Positions 46,199-54,288 of a stretch of DNA of 64,000 bases are shown in pieces. Position 1 is the first letter of the stretch; every line of letters starts with the position of its first letter. The stretch covers positions 3,410,001 through 3,474,000 of the forward strand of contig NZ_JAVDQF010000001.1 in the NCBI RefSeq assembly GCF_031454135.1, read 5' to 3'. Made by a program: the position numbers and the translations under genes. The notes under the pieces were generated by a model that was given only the letters and a program-made list of their open reading frames with translations, was not told the DNA's origin and made no database searches. Origin of the DNA: Arthrobacter russicus (GTDB lineage: Bacteria > Actinomycetota > Actinomycetes > Actinomycetales > Micrococcaceae).

Positions 46199-46340
46199 CG
46201 CCGGCACGACCATCGGCCGGCAACGAGGGGGACCAGAAGGGGGACCGCAACGTGTGCAAGGAGAGCAAGGAGAGCAAGGGCTGATGCCGAAAGTCGGCGA
46301 AAGTAGGCTACTGCAAGGGCAATGAGGCCGATGGTCCTAC
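46199..46340. other. ICE right-end sequence next to the attachment site
   Basis: This has no gene. It holds short direct repeats that might be integrase arm sites: GAGGGGGACC/GAAGGGGGACC (46225-46248), GAGAGCAAGGAGAGCAAGG (46261-46279) and paired AAAGTCGGCG/AAAGTAGGC words (46290-46310). Their place just inside the att copy fits, but binding is not shown. Confidence 0.35.
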
Positions 46341-46382
46341 CTGGGGGTCAGGGGGTCGCAGGTTCAAATCCTGTCAGCCCGA
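46341..46382 (+). repeat. attR: 3' fragment of tRNA-Pro(GGG)
   Basis: The segment starts in a tRNA-Pro anticodon loop (CTGGGGG), followed by the 3' anticodon stem TCAGG, a T-arm GCAGGTTCAAATCCTGT and acceptor strand CAGCCCG plus discriminator A. The matching 5' half (an acceptor CGGGCTG and D-arm) is absent upstream, so this is not a working tRNA gene. It is the copy of a tRNA 3' end left by site-specific integration. The tRNA's terminator follows at 46388-46422. The intact gene should lie at the other end of the element. Confidence 0.8.
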
Positions 46383-46387
46383 CATAA

Positions 46388-46422
46388 AAGCCCTGGTGAG
46401 CGCAGGTTTCTCACCAGGGCTT
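46388..46422 (+). terminator. tRNA-Pro terminator on the chromosomal side
   Basis: Perfect 13-bp arms AAGCCCTGGTGAG and CTCACCAGGGCTT enclose a nine-base loop just after the tRNA fragment. This is the original terminator of the chromosomal tRNA-Pro gene and marks the first native chromosomal DNA. Confidence 0.8.
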
Positions 46423-46550
46423 CGTCATGTCCGCGGACCGTTTTCCCTGGTCCTTCTAGTCCCCGTGGCGTAGCACCGGATATTCACCCGTGGAGACGCG
46501 GTCTTCCTTCCTCAACACAGTGATAGTTGAGCCGAGCAGTTGGCTCTTGA

Positions 46551-48563
46551 TCAGTACTCAAAGCTCGCTACCGTCAGGGGCTCGCCCTCGATCCAATGCA
46601 GTATTGACGTTGTCAATGATGGGGAGGCGCAAACGGTGAATTCCCGTGCTGCTCGGACACCGGCGCCCAGCACATCGTTTTGCTCGATCCGACGCTCGTG
46701 AATACCCACTCCCGATTCGCGAAGCTCCCGCACCGTTGCCCCGTGTCGAGCATTGGCTGGTCCGGTCACGAACAACGTCATGCCGAGACTGCTTGGCTTG
46801 CGGTCCTTGAGGAAGTCGAGCGCGAGCGGCAGGTCCTCTGATCGCAAGCTCCACAGAATACGCAATCGATGCGTCCGCGAACCCGTCCATGTCATGAAAT
46901 GTGTGATCCCGACGCCGCCAGCGATTGCAACGGAGGTGACCGTAGCTTCTGCGAGGTTCGCTGCCCCGGCGCTGCCGGGCGATCCCCCTCCGCCGAACCC
47001 GAGTACCGGGACCTCCAGGCGGGTTCGCGGTGCCCAGCTTGAGAGAAGTCCGGTGACGGCACCCTTTGTGCGGACGGTAATCTCGAACTCGCCACCGTGA
47101 GCTGACTTCGCGACGTCATTCATCATGGCGGGTGCCGGTCCGCCGGTGATAGTGAAAGAGCGGATGTAGTCGTCGTTGAGCGAACGTGGATCGTGGTCCC
47201 GCATATGCGCCCAGCCTCGGTCGAGTTGAGCGGAAAAGTCCAGCGTCACATGCTGCCCAGGTCGCCAGATCGCGCTCCCTGCCTGTGATTTCGACGACCT
47301 GTCGGCCCGCATCTGAAACCGGTATCTGCTGATGGTCGGGGTGAGTCTTTCGGCGCCGATCAAGGTGGCCGTTCCCACGCTGCTTGGTCGGCCCCCGGGG
47401 TTGGACTGCCGTGCGTGGTCCGGGTGGGCCGCCGTGAGTTCAAGGGCCAGCCGTCTTGCCGGCGGATTGTATGGGGACCGGTCGAGACTGCTGCCTCGGA
47501 AAGTCAGTGCGTCGTAGACGAATCGGGCGGCATCGACCGTAATGCGGACAGCCACGTTGCTGTGGGGGAGCAGAGAAGCCGCTTCGCTTCCCAGGAGCAC
47601 CTCCGCGCGCCCCGTCGTGTAAAGGACGTCTCCGGTTTCGAAGTTCGGGAAGGTGACTCCTACTGCGGGGTCGGAGGTGATGTTGCCCAGCGTTTGCAGG
47701 AGCCGGTTGCCGGAATACTCGGGGTAGACGAGCACGACTCCATCCTGCGCGGAGTTGCTCAGGATTCTGACGAAACCTGGTTCCCCGCCGCGATGGTTGG
47801 TGTCCATACTCTGGCCTCCGTGGCGACTGGAGATGAAGAAAGTATCGGCGGTGCCAATCAGATTGACCGATTCCTCGGATAGCGGAAGCCGCTCGTGCTG
47901 AAGCCGCGGTGCGGCCTCGTGCGGTGTGATGAGCCTCCGATTGATGTATTTGGGGCAATTGCCCAGGGTCTCGTCCACAGTGACAGCCAGGCCCGTCTGT
48001 GCCGGACGAGGCGATTCAGGCGACCCCGGCTCGATTCCGGAGGCTGTTGTTTTCACGATTCCTCTGAACACGCGGCCGGCGATCTTCACGCGGGTTCGTT
48101 GCTCGAAGTCGATGGCAAGCCCGGAAACCAGTTTCCCTGCCGGCCCATGGTCGACGGTCAGGAGGCTTGAGTCTTTCGGCTGCCCGGTCTCGTTCTCCTG
48201 GCCCGCCCCCGCCGTCTGGTCCGGAGTGCGGCCGAGCAGAGCCTGCAGCACCGGATCAATGCTTACTCCGGGACGGGTCGCCGATGAGCCGGGCCATAGG
48301 TGAGTTGTTGATTTGATAGCGAGAGTTCCCCTCGCGATGGGGGTGGCGACCCCTATCGCGCCACCCAGGACCGTGGTCCAAACCCGGCCTTCGTCGTCGA
48401 TCGCGCCTAGTGCCAGGAGCGGGGCTTGGCTCATCCATCGTCCGTAGGCCATTGGCAGACCGGGCATGGTGGGATTGTCCATGTTCGGCACCCCCAGGAG
48501 GCGGTGCATCTCGTCCTCGCCGGGATGCCACTGGCCTGACGCCGCTTGCTGAATTGCTGGCAT
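46551..48563 (-). CDS. PNPOx-like / ferredoxin-reductase-type fusion oxidoreductase
   Basis: A 670-residue protein with two parts. The N-terminal half (about residues 50-350) has a pyridoxamine-phosphate-oxidase-like flavin region (LIGTADTFFISSRH, with NHRGGEPGFVRI and VTFPNFETGDVLYTTG). The C-terminal 270 residues are an FAD/NAD reductase: a flavin-binding RSFTITGG, a nucleotide-binding GGVGITHFM and a C-terminal EFTVCASPSL block. The C-terminal Cys-rich [2Fe-2S] domain seen in some relatives is missing. It probably transfers electrons from NAD(P)H to a flavin site on an unknown substrate. The MFS gene lies nine bases upstream in the same operon. Confidence 0.8.
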   Translation of the reverse strand: MPAIQQAASGQWHPGEDEMHRLLGVPNMDNPTMPGLPMAYGRWMSQAPLLALGAIDDEGRVWTTVLGGAIGVATPIARGTLAIKSTTHLWPGSSATRPGVSIDPVLQALLGRTPDQTAGAGQENETGQPKDSSLLTVDHGPAGKLVSGLAIDFEQRTRVKIAGRVFRGIVKTTASGIEPGSPESPRPAQTGLAVTVDETLGNCPKYINRRLITPHEAAPRLQHERLPLSEESVNLIGTADTFFISSRHGGQSMDTNHRGGEPGFVRILSNSAQDGVVLVYPEYSGNRLLQTLGNITSDPAVGVTFPNFETGDVLYTTGRAEVLLGSEAASLLPHSNVAVRITVDAARFVYDALTFRGSSLDRSPYNPPARRLALELTAAHPDHARQSNPGGRPSSVGTATLIGAERLTPTISRYRFQMRADRSSKSQAGSAIWRPGQHVTLDFSAQLDRGWAHMRDHDPRSLNDDYIRSFTITGGPAPAMMNDVAKSAHGGEFEITVRTKGAVTGLLSSWAPRTRLEVPVLGFGGGGSPGSAGAANLAEATVTSVAIAGGVGITHFMTWTGSRTHRLRILWSLRSEDLPLALDFLKDRKPSSLGMTLFVTGPANARHGATVRELRESGVGIHERRIEQNDVLGAGVRAAREFTVCASPSLTTSILHWIEGEPLTVASFEY

Positions 48564-48571
48564 GTCTCTCC

Positions 48572-49750
48572 TCAGCTGACTGCGACGAGGTCAGCGGCCG
48601 GGCGCGGGTTCCTCGCGCGGATGGTCTGGATGGCGAGTGTGAGGGCTGCCAGGAGTGCGAACGCGCTTCCGGTCCACATGGCGACCGCCGGATCATCGCC
48701 GAAGACGCCAATCGTCACCGCGCTGATGGTGGTGCCGATGGTGATGCCCATCGTGATGACCGAGGTGTGGATCGTCGAGACGAGGTTCCCGCTGCCGCCA
48801 ACCTCTACGACTCGGGTGACCAGCGGCGGGTTCATCGTCACGCCGGCGAGACCGACGATGAGGACTGTGACCACGACGATTGGTTGGCTCTGCGCGGTCA
48901 GCGCAAGGACTCCGAGGGAGGTGAAGAGCAGCGCGTGGCCGAACCGTAGTACGCCGACTGCGTGTTTGTCGGCGAGTTTGCCCACGATCAGGTTTCCCAC
49001 GAAGGAGCACAGCCCATAAGCCAAGAGGACCAAGGTGGTGGCATCGGCGCTGAATCCCGCGGTTTGTTCCAGCAGTGGGGTGAAGTAGGAGAACGCCGCG
49101 TAGGCTGCGCCGATGGTCAGGAAGCTCACGAGGTAGCGCGACCACAGCGCGGGCAGCCGGAGGTTGCGCAGGTCCTTTGCGCTGTCGTCGGCACTGGCCG
49201 TGCGCCTCGGCGGCAGTGCCGTCAGACTGATGACGAACACCAGCAACGCCGCAGCGCCAAGGACGTAGAACGTGGCCTGCCAGTCGAACCGAGAGGCGAT
49301 GAGGCTGGATGCTGGGAGCCCGATGACGGTGCCGACCATGATCCCCGACAAGACGACGGAAACCGCCTCGCCGATCTTGTCCGGGCGGGGAGCGAGCCGG
49401 GTGGCGTAGACGATGGAGAGCCCGACCGCCGCCCCGGCGAGGCATCCGGTGACGACCCGCATGAGCGCAACCCACCAGTACTCGTGGATCAGCGGCACGA
49501 GCATTTCGGGGAATGCATACACCGCCACCACGCTCAGCAGCGCCTTTTTGGGCGGCCGGTGTCGCAACACGAAGGCGATGATCGGCCCGCCGAGCGCCAT
49601 GCCGATCGCGAAGATCGACACTAGAAGTCCGACGCTGCTGGTGCTGACTCCGAGATCTCGGGCCATTTCCGGCATCACCGCCGGGACTTGCAGCTCGCTG
49701 GCGACCACGATCATCAAGGTCAGCATCAGCAGGTACAGGTGTCTCTTCAC
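48572..49750 (-). CDS. MFS transporter (AraJ/drug-efflux type)
   Basis: A 392-residue protein with twelve hydrophobic helices and major-facilitator marks: the first-loop motif GMALGGPIIAFVLRHRPPKKA between helices 2 and 3 and the mid-protein GLPASSLIASRFDWQATFYVLG. It is closest in look to proton-driven efflux proteins of the AraJ/NepI type; the substrate is unknown. It is 100 bases downstream of a TetR gene on the same strand and nine bases upstream of the flavin oxidoreductase. A motif shared with the tetR promoter at 49783-49802 suggests TetR control. Confidence 0.9.
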   Translation of the reverse strand: MKRHLYLLMLTLMIVVASELQVPAVMPEMARDLGVSTSSVGLLVSIFAIGMALGGPIIAFVLRHRPPKKALLSVVAVYAFPEMLVPLIHEYWWVALMRVVTGCLAGAAVGLSIVYATRLAPRPDKIGEAVSVVLSGIMVGTVIGLPASSLIASRFDWQATFYVLGAAALLVFVISLTALPPRRTASADDSAKDLRNLRLPALWSRYLVSFLTIGAAYAAFSYFTPLLEQTAGFSADATTLVLLAYGLCSFVGNLIVGKLADKHAVGVLRFGHALLFTSLGVLALTAQSQPIVVVTVLIVGLAGVTMNPPLVTRVVEVGGSGNLVSTIHTSVITMGITIGTTISAVTIGVFGDDPAVAMWTGSAFALLAALTLAIQTIRARNPRPAADLVAVS

Positions 49751-49782
49751 GACTGTTCCTCTCCGGCGCTACGCGCCGATTA

Positions 49783-49802
49783 TGTACTTTATTATCCAAA
49801 AC
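49783..49802. promoter_or_regulatory. Candidate TetR operator upstream of the MFS gene
   Basis: TGTACT-N8-CAAAAC lies 33 bases before the MFS start. The same pattern with identical spacing and orientation lies at 50500-50519, before the tetR gene. Two spaced six-base matches at two related promoters make a shared operator plausible, though the site is not a clear palindrome. Confidence 0.45.
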
Positions 49803-49849
49803 CTTGGCACGCTCCGGCGCCGCGGAAAGGGCCGGTCTCGGCTGGCGCT

Positions 49850-50479
49850 TTAGCTTTCGGGCTGTGCCTTGGCGCTCAAGGTGCGAAGCGAGTCGAGGTG
49901 CAGGTCTGCGACGCGGCGCAGTTCCTGCACTGCCGTTCCGGACTGCGAAAGCACTCGGATGCCCGAGATTGCTGAGATCAGCATGAGTGCGGCACTCTGC
50001 GGGGAGAATTCTCGCCGCAACGTGCGGTCGAGTTGCCCTGATATCACCGCCCCTGCCAGGAGTAGCGCCTGTTGATCCATGAATCTGTTGAGAATTCGTT
50101 GCACCCGGGGATCCCGTCGGCCGAGGTCAGGTGCCATCCTGGATGCCACGATCATGCATCCAGCCGCGTTGCCGCCGCGCCGCGCCTCTGCCTCTTCGGC
50201 GAGGATGAGGTCGAACAGCACCGTCAGGCGAGCCGCCCCGCTCAGGCCGGCATCGGTCAAAACGCGTTCCTGTTGGTCGAGGGTGATCTCGACGTGCCTT
50301 TGCAGCGACCTCACAAACAACTCGTCTTTTGATGCGAACGTGTTGTACAGGCTGCTTCGCCCGACTCCGGCAGCCTCGCAGAGCTGCTCTGTCGAGGTGT
50401 CTGCGAACCCGTGTGTCCGGAACTGCTTTGCGGACGCTTCCAGCACTGATGCTTCGTCGAATTTCCTCGGCCTTCCCAT
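49850..50479 (-). CDS. TetR-family regulator of the MFS/oxidoreductase operon
   Basis: A 209-residue TetR protein with an N-terminal HTH (FADTSTEQLCEAAGVGRSSLYNTFASKDELF, residues about 25-55) preceded by a Lys/Arg-rich MGRPRKFDEA arm. The C-terminal ligand domain resembles TetR_C proteins of the oxidative or drug-response type (RRGGNAAGCMIVASRM). It is encoded 100 bases upstream of the MFS gene on the same strand. It probably represses itself and the efflux/oxidoreductase genes until a ligand binds. The possible operator at 50496-50519 overlaps its promoter region. Confidence 0.9.
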   Translation of the reverse strand: MGRPRKFDEASVLEASAKQFRTHGFADTSTEQLCEAAGVGRSSLYNTFASKDELFVRSLQRHVEITLDQQERVLTDAGLSGAARLTVLFDLILAEEAEARRGGNAAGCMIVASRMAPDLGRRDPRVQRILNRFMDQQALLLAGAVISGQLDRTLRREFSPQSAALMLISAISGIRVLSQSGTAVQELRRVADLHLDSLRTLSAKAQPES

Positions 50480-50495
50480 ATGTTCAGACTATCAG

Positions 50496-50519
50496 GTTTT
50501 GTACTCAAAAATTCAAAAC
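50496..50519. promoter_or_regulatory. Inverted repeat upstream of tetR (49850-50479)
   Basis: GTTTTG (50496-50501) and CAAAAC (50514-50519) form an inverted repeat with 12 bases between them, 17 bases before the tetR start. It includes the TGTACT-N8-CAAAAC motif shared with the MFS promoter, making it the likely autoregulatory site. Confidence 0.5.
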
Positions 50520-50694
50520 GTGCGGCTGAACTGCCGTGCTTCAGGCGCTCTTGATTCAGCTAGATTTCTGGGCCAATGGCGCCCGACGCCTCGTGCGGTG
50601 CGGCCTGGGCGGCTCCGGCCTGCGGGGAAGTGCTGGCGGGAGAATCTTCGAATCCATGCTTGACAACTCCTGGAATCGCAAGCAACATTAACAG

Positions 50695-50711
50695 TGTTAG
50701 ATAAACTAACA
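50695..50711. promoter_or_regulatory. Palindromic operator upstream of second tetR gene
   Basis: TGTTAG-ATAAA-CTAACA is a perfect palindrome ending 18 bases before the ATG of the tetR gene at 50730. A TTGACA at 50660-50665 lies upstream. Size and position fit an autoregulatory TetR operator. Confidence 0.65.
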
Positions 50712-50729
50712 ACGTTAGATCAGGTGGTG

Positions 50730-51380
50730 ATGACAATGACTTCATTTCGTGCGACGCGTCGGGCAGCAGGCCGTGAGCGGGTGCTCGCCGCTGGGCTCGG
50801 CGTCCTCGAGCGGGAAGGGCTCGACGCCGTGACGGTTCGCCGGATCGCCGCCGAGCTCGACTGCACGGCACCGTTGATCTATCAGCACTTCACCAACAAG
50901 GACGAGCTGTTGGGCGAGATCGTCGCCCAGGGGTTCGACCGCCTGGCAGAGCGCAGCCGGGCAGCAGCAGTGGGCCACCCGACAGAGCGTCTTTTCCGCG
51001 CGGCCCGGGAATACGTCGACTCGGCCCTGGCCAGTCCCCACCTCTACCGGCTGATGATGGACACCTCGGTCTTGGACGCCGGGCGACGCAGCCGGGCGGC
51101 GTCCCGGATCGCCCGGGACACGGAAGCGCTACTCGGCGACTGGGCCGTGGAGGGCTGCCGCGCACTCGATGTCCGGCGTGCGGCGGAGCTGCTCTGGGCC
51201 GTACTGCACGGCGTCGTCCAGATCGCGGTGCTCACCGGCATGGAGCCGTCCGAATCGCGACGCCTCGCCGAGGCGGGCGTCACGTCTCTGCTCGCCGGGT
51301 TGACTGCCAATCCACCTGCTGATCTCGTCCGTTCCGTCCGACAGGCGGAGCCGGAGTCCGCAACAAACCCCAAATATTAG
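50730..51380 (+). CDS. TetR-family transcriptional regulator
   Basis: A 216-residue TetR protein: an N-terminal HTH (LDAVTVRRIAAELDCTAPLIYQHFTNKDELL) and a C-terminal TetR_C domain with LWAVLHGVVQIAVLTG. The ATG 50730 follows AGGTGG; a second ATG six bases on is equally placed. A palindrome lies just upstream, suggesting autoregulation. The Dabb-domain gene begins 11 bases after its stop and is likely co-transcribed, so the two may respond to the same compound. It resembles the TetR at 51887-52498 (both contain APLIYQHF/APVVYQHF), so the two are related. Confidence 0.9.
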   Translation: MTMTSFRATRRAAGRERVLAAGLGVLEREGLDAVTVRRIAAELDCTAPLIYQHFTNKDELLGEIVAQGFDRLAERSRAAAVGHPTERLFRAAREYVDSALASPHLYRLMMDTSVLDAGRRSRAASRIARDTEALLGDWAVEGCRALDVRRAAELLWAVLHGVVQIAVLTGMEPSESRRLAEAGVTSLLAGLTANPPADLVRSVRQAEPESATNPKY

Positions 51381-51391
51381 GAGAAGAAACC

Positions 51392-51799
51392 ATGATTTAC
51401 CACGGTGTGCGTATGACCATCAAGCCTGGCGTCAGCCCGGAAAAGCTCGAAGCAGCGCTGGAGAGCCTGCGCAATCAAGGCCGCGTGATTCCCTCGGTCA
51501 AGAGTTTCATCGTCGGGCCCGAGCACGGCGGCGATTTCGAATGGGGCGCCTTGTACGTCATCGAGGACCTCGATGGCTACTGGGAATACCTGATCCACCC
51601 GGCGCACGCGCACAGCGACGAAATCGGTCTGCCGCTCGTCGACCGGTTCGAATCCTACGACGTGGTCGACGACGCCGAACCGGAAATGGGCGAGAAGATC
51701 GCGGAACTGCACCGCCGGCGGTTCGAAGGCAACGCCGAACTCACGAAACTGGTCACGGACCTCGGTTCGTATTCCGGCAGCGGCGCGCCGACCGCCTGA
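51392..51799 (+). CDS. Dabb (stress-responsive A/B barrel) domain protein
   Basis: A 135-residue protein with the Dabb pattern: an N-terminal beta strand (MIYHGVRMTIKPG), a helix (SPEKLEAALESLRN), the segment IPSVKSFIVGPEHGG and the strand YVIEDLDGYWEYLIHPAHA. Dabb proteins are small dimeric ferredoxin-like barrels; some act in polyketide or aldehyde chemistry, others are stress-induced with unknown activity. AGGAG precedes the ATG. The gene follows its TetR regulator by 11 bases and is followed by a hairpin terminator. Confidence 0.85.
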   Translation: MIYHGVRMTIKPGVSPEKLEAALESLRNQGRVIPSVKSFIVGPEHGGDFEWGALYVIEDLDGYWEYLIHPAHAHSDEIGLPLVDRFESYDVVDDAEPEMGEKIAELHRRRFEGNAELTKLVTDLGSYSGSGAPTA

Positions 51800-51812
51800 T
51801 GATGCCGAGCGG

Positions 51813-51846
51813 CCGGGTCCTGGCTGAACTTCCGGGACCCGGTTTT
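51813..51846 (+). terminator. Terminator after the Dabb gene
   Basis: Arms CCGGGTCC and GGACCCGG form a hairpin with a 14-base loop followed by TTTT, 13 bases after the Dabb stop codon. Confidence 0.7.
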
Positions 51847-51886
51847 CCGGTGCCTGTTTTCGCTGGTCGCAGCGCGCTGCAACCGG

Positions 51887-52498
51887 CTACCCGGCCGGCT
51901 GGTCCAGCGCGCCCCTGAGCCAGCCGAAAGTCAGCGTATCCAAGGCCCGCTCGGCGAGCTGTGCGGCGTGTTCGTGCCCGATCGATGCGATTTGCCCAAG
52001 CGACGCCATGCCGTGCAGGGTTCCCCAGACGAGTTCGTTCGTCTCAGCGGCGGCGTCCCCGAGCCCGACGCCGTTCGCGCTCGCCCACGCTTCGAGGTAA
52101 CCCTGCGTCAGGGCGATCACGGCTCCGGCAGCACGACCGCGCTCGGCCGAGTCGACCCCGCCGTCGTTCATCAGCAGATAGAGTTCCGGGCGCCGCTGGG
52201 CGAAATCCATATAGGCCCGGGCTGCCAGCCGGAAGCGCTCGGCTTCGGGGGCCTGGGCCGCCGACCTTTCCAGATCAGTCCGGAGGTCTTCGAAGCCGAG
52301 CATGATCAACGCGAGCAGAAGTGCTTCTTTGCCGGCGAAGTGTTGGTAGACGACCGGCGCGGTGTACTCGACATCGCCGGCGACCCGGCGGATCGTGAGC
52401 GCCGAAGCGCCCTCGCTTTCGAGTATCTGCAGGGCGGCATCGAGGATGCGGCTGCGATTGCTTTCCCTCGCGCGCTCGCGTCGCGTGTTTGCCGTCAT
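51887..52498 (-). CDS. TetR-family transcriptional regulator
   Basis: A 203-residue TetR regulator with HTH residues TIRRVAGDVEYTAPVVYQHFAGKEALL (about 35-62) and a TetR_C_13-like C-terminal domain (LVWGTLHGMASLGQ). It is on the opposite strand from its relative at 50730-51380 and converges with the Dabb operon. No partner gene is adjacent on its own strand; the next gene downstream of its promoter side is the decayed permease. Target genes cannot be named from this window. Confidence 0.9.
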   Translation of the reverse strand: MTANTRRERARESNRSRILDAALQILESEGASALTIRRVAGDVEYTAPVVYQHFAGKEALLLALIMLGFEDLRTDLERSAAQAPEAERFRLAARAYMDFAQRRPELYLLMNDGGVDSAERGRAAGAVIALTQGYLEAWASANGVGLGDAAAETNELVWGTLHGMASLGQIASIGHEHAAQLAERALDTLTFGWLRGALDQPAG

Positions 52499-52573
52499 CG
52501 GTCCTCGCTCTCCAAATGAGCCAATCCTATCCGGGGCCCGGCCTGGCCCGCTTCGGCGTCGAACGCCCTGAAG

Positions 52574-53460
52574 TCATTGCCTCCCCGTCTTCGGATTCAG
52601 GGCATTGGCCCAAGACAGCACCGAAGCCGGCATCCCGAGGTCGTAGACCATTTGGTGCCGGGTATCCGGGGGCTGGTACCCCAGGTAGGACAGCGTCGCT
52701 TCGAGGGCGATGAAACCGCTGAGGCTGAAGATCGCGGTGGTGATGATCGGCGCGATCGAATTCGGCAGGATGTGCCGGAAGACGATGTTGCGGCGCGAAG
52801 CGCCGAGCGCCCGAACTGCCAGGACGAAATCGGCGTCCTTGACGTTGATCACGGCTGCCCGGGCGATCCGCGCCATGATCGGCCAGGAGAAGAGTGTGAT
52901 CGGCAGTGCGGTGGTCCAGAGCGATTTCTGCCGTTGAACATCGGCAGATAGGTGATCAGGAATACGCCAAGAACCAGGGGGAAGGCGAAGATCACGCTCG
53001 AAACCCAGGTGACGATCGAATCGAGCCAGCCGCCGAAGAAGCCGGCCAGTACGCCGAAGACCCCGCCGATGAGCAGAACTCCGAGAGTCGCGAAGACCCC
53101 GACGAAAAGGGAGGCCTGGGCGCCATAGACCGTCCGGGCGAAGATATCGCAGCCGTTGGTGTTGTAGCCGAAGATATGCCCGGCGCTGGGTCCTTGGAGC
53201 GAGTACTTGATGTTTCAGTCCGTCGGACTTTCCTGAGTGAACAAATGTGGCAAAAAGGCGGCAATCAGCACCAGGAGGGCGAGCAGTGCGGCGATGATGA
53301 AGACCGGTTGGCTACGCAAGCTGCGCCAGGCTTCCCGCCAGCGGCTGGCCGGGGCGGCATGGGATGCCTCCGGACGCATATCCTCCTCCACATCGGCTAC
53401 GTAATGATCGATTTCTTGACTGCCTTCCATAGCGGAAACTCGGATCCGGTTTTGCGTCAT
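52574..53460 (-). pseudogene. DppC/OppC-type ABC transporter permease, decayed
   Basis: The N-terminus (MTQNRIRVSAMEG, then a membrane helix FIIAALLALLVLIAAFLP) runs to FTQESPTD and meets an in-frame TGA at 53215-53217. The same frame continues KYSLQGPSAGHIFGYNTNG and AQASLFVGVFATLGVLLIGG, typical of peptide ABC permeases. A frameshift near 52921-52937 then moves to the frame of LWTTALPITLFSWP and MARIARAAVINVKD. The C-terminus after SYLG is short and atypical. No other peptide transporter gene is nearby. Three lesions mark it as a pseudogene of an imported-peptide system. Confidence 0.85.
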
Positions 53461-53597
53461 ACAAAAGATACGCTCGCCACTGGGTTTTGCCCAGAGGCTG
53501 CAACTTGTAAAGTTGATCAAGCGCTCTAGTTCGTGGATTCCTGCCGGGCGCTCTGATCGAAGCGCCGCTGCGGCGTCGAACACTTGAGGATGGTGTC

Positions 53598-54245
53598 GTG
53601 GAAGAAGACTGGATGATCATCACGTTTCTCGGCGCGGGGGTTCTGGTCCTTGCGCTGATCGTGTTTTTCGGGGTGCGGTCTTCGATCCGCAAGGCGCGAA
53701 CCGGAACCATATCCTGGCAGTCCGGTTTCCGGTGGCTCGGCGACCAGACGTTCGTCGAATCCTCTGCAGTGGAGCTCGGCGACAAGCGGCAATGGGAACT
53801 GTTCCGTGCCGTCTACCAGATCGGCAGCCGCATCGATGCGGTACCAGTCCCGGTCGGGCCCGATGAAGCGCCGGCTTTCGCTTCGTTCACGGTCTCCCGG
53901 GTTTCGCAGAGCCTGGGTGCCGGCTGGCCGAAGGCGAAGCTCGGCTTCACCGCCTACTTCAAAGAGTTCGAGGGCGTCGAATTCCCGGCTCGATATGCCG
54001 TCAAGGCCGATCGGCGAATCAGCTCACTGAGCTTTGATGCCGCCGGCGTCGTCGGGCACGACAGCGCGGGGGAGCAGGCCTGCTCTGCATCCTGGGAGCA
54101 ACTCCGCTTTTCCAACGGCTCCGATTTGATACTCACCGACGGCTCGACGATGATCCACGTCGAATTTCCGAAGGACAAGGATGAGCGGGACAGTCTGGAA
54201 GAGCTGGTGATCAAGTATGGGACACTCAAGCAGATGCATTTCTGA
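53598..54245 (+). CDS. Membrane-anchored protein of unknown function
   Basis: A 215-residue protein starting at GTG 53598 after GAGGATGG. An N-terminal membrane helix (residues about 6-25, IITFLGAGVLVLALIVFFGV) is followed by a soluble domain of about 185 residues. It contains GFRWLGDQTFVESSAVELG, ASFTVSRVSQSLGAGWPKAKLGFTA and IHVEFPKDKDE; the pattern of beta strands suggests a PH-like or lipocalin-like fold, but I do not recognise a family. The Arr gene follows 43 bases after its stop, so they may be co-transcribed. Confidence 0.6.
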   Translation: MEEDWMIITFLGAGVLVLALIVFFGVRSSIRKARTGTISWQSGFRWLGDQTFVESSAVELGDKRQWELFRAVYQIGSRIDAVPVPVGPDEAPAFASFTVSRVSQSLGAGWPKAKLGFTAYFKEFEGVEFPARYAVKADRRISSLSFDAAGVVGHDSAGEQACSASWEQLRFSNGSDLILTDGSTMIHVEFPKDKDERDSLEELVIKYGTLKQMHF

Positions 54246-54288
54246 CCGACGCCGGAAAACCGGCGGTGAATCGTGCAAAGGGCGAACC

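Larger units (their letters stand above)
1..46384. mobile_element. Right-hand part of an integrative conjugative element
   Basis: The stretch carries a type IV secretion-like transfer operon at 1-8.5 kb, a MobF relaxase at 34.6-38.1 kb, metal and metabolic cargo, and defence genes. It ends exactly at a 3' fragment of a tRNA-Pro gene followed by that tRNA's terminator. Seen directly: the gene content and the tRNA fragment. Known: actinobacterial ICEs commonly use tRNA 3' ends as attachment sites. Inferred: the left end, integrase, coupling protein and VirB4 ATPase lie before base 1. An integrated plasmid would look the same. Confidence 0.8.

Noticed and set aside
46309-46383. Complete tRNA-Pro gene
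   Set aside because: The 5' acceptor strand CGGGCTG, D-arm and 5' anticodon stem are absent upstream of the anticodon loop; only the 3' 42 bases match.
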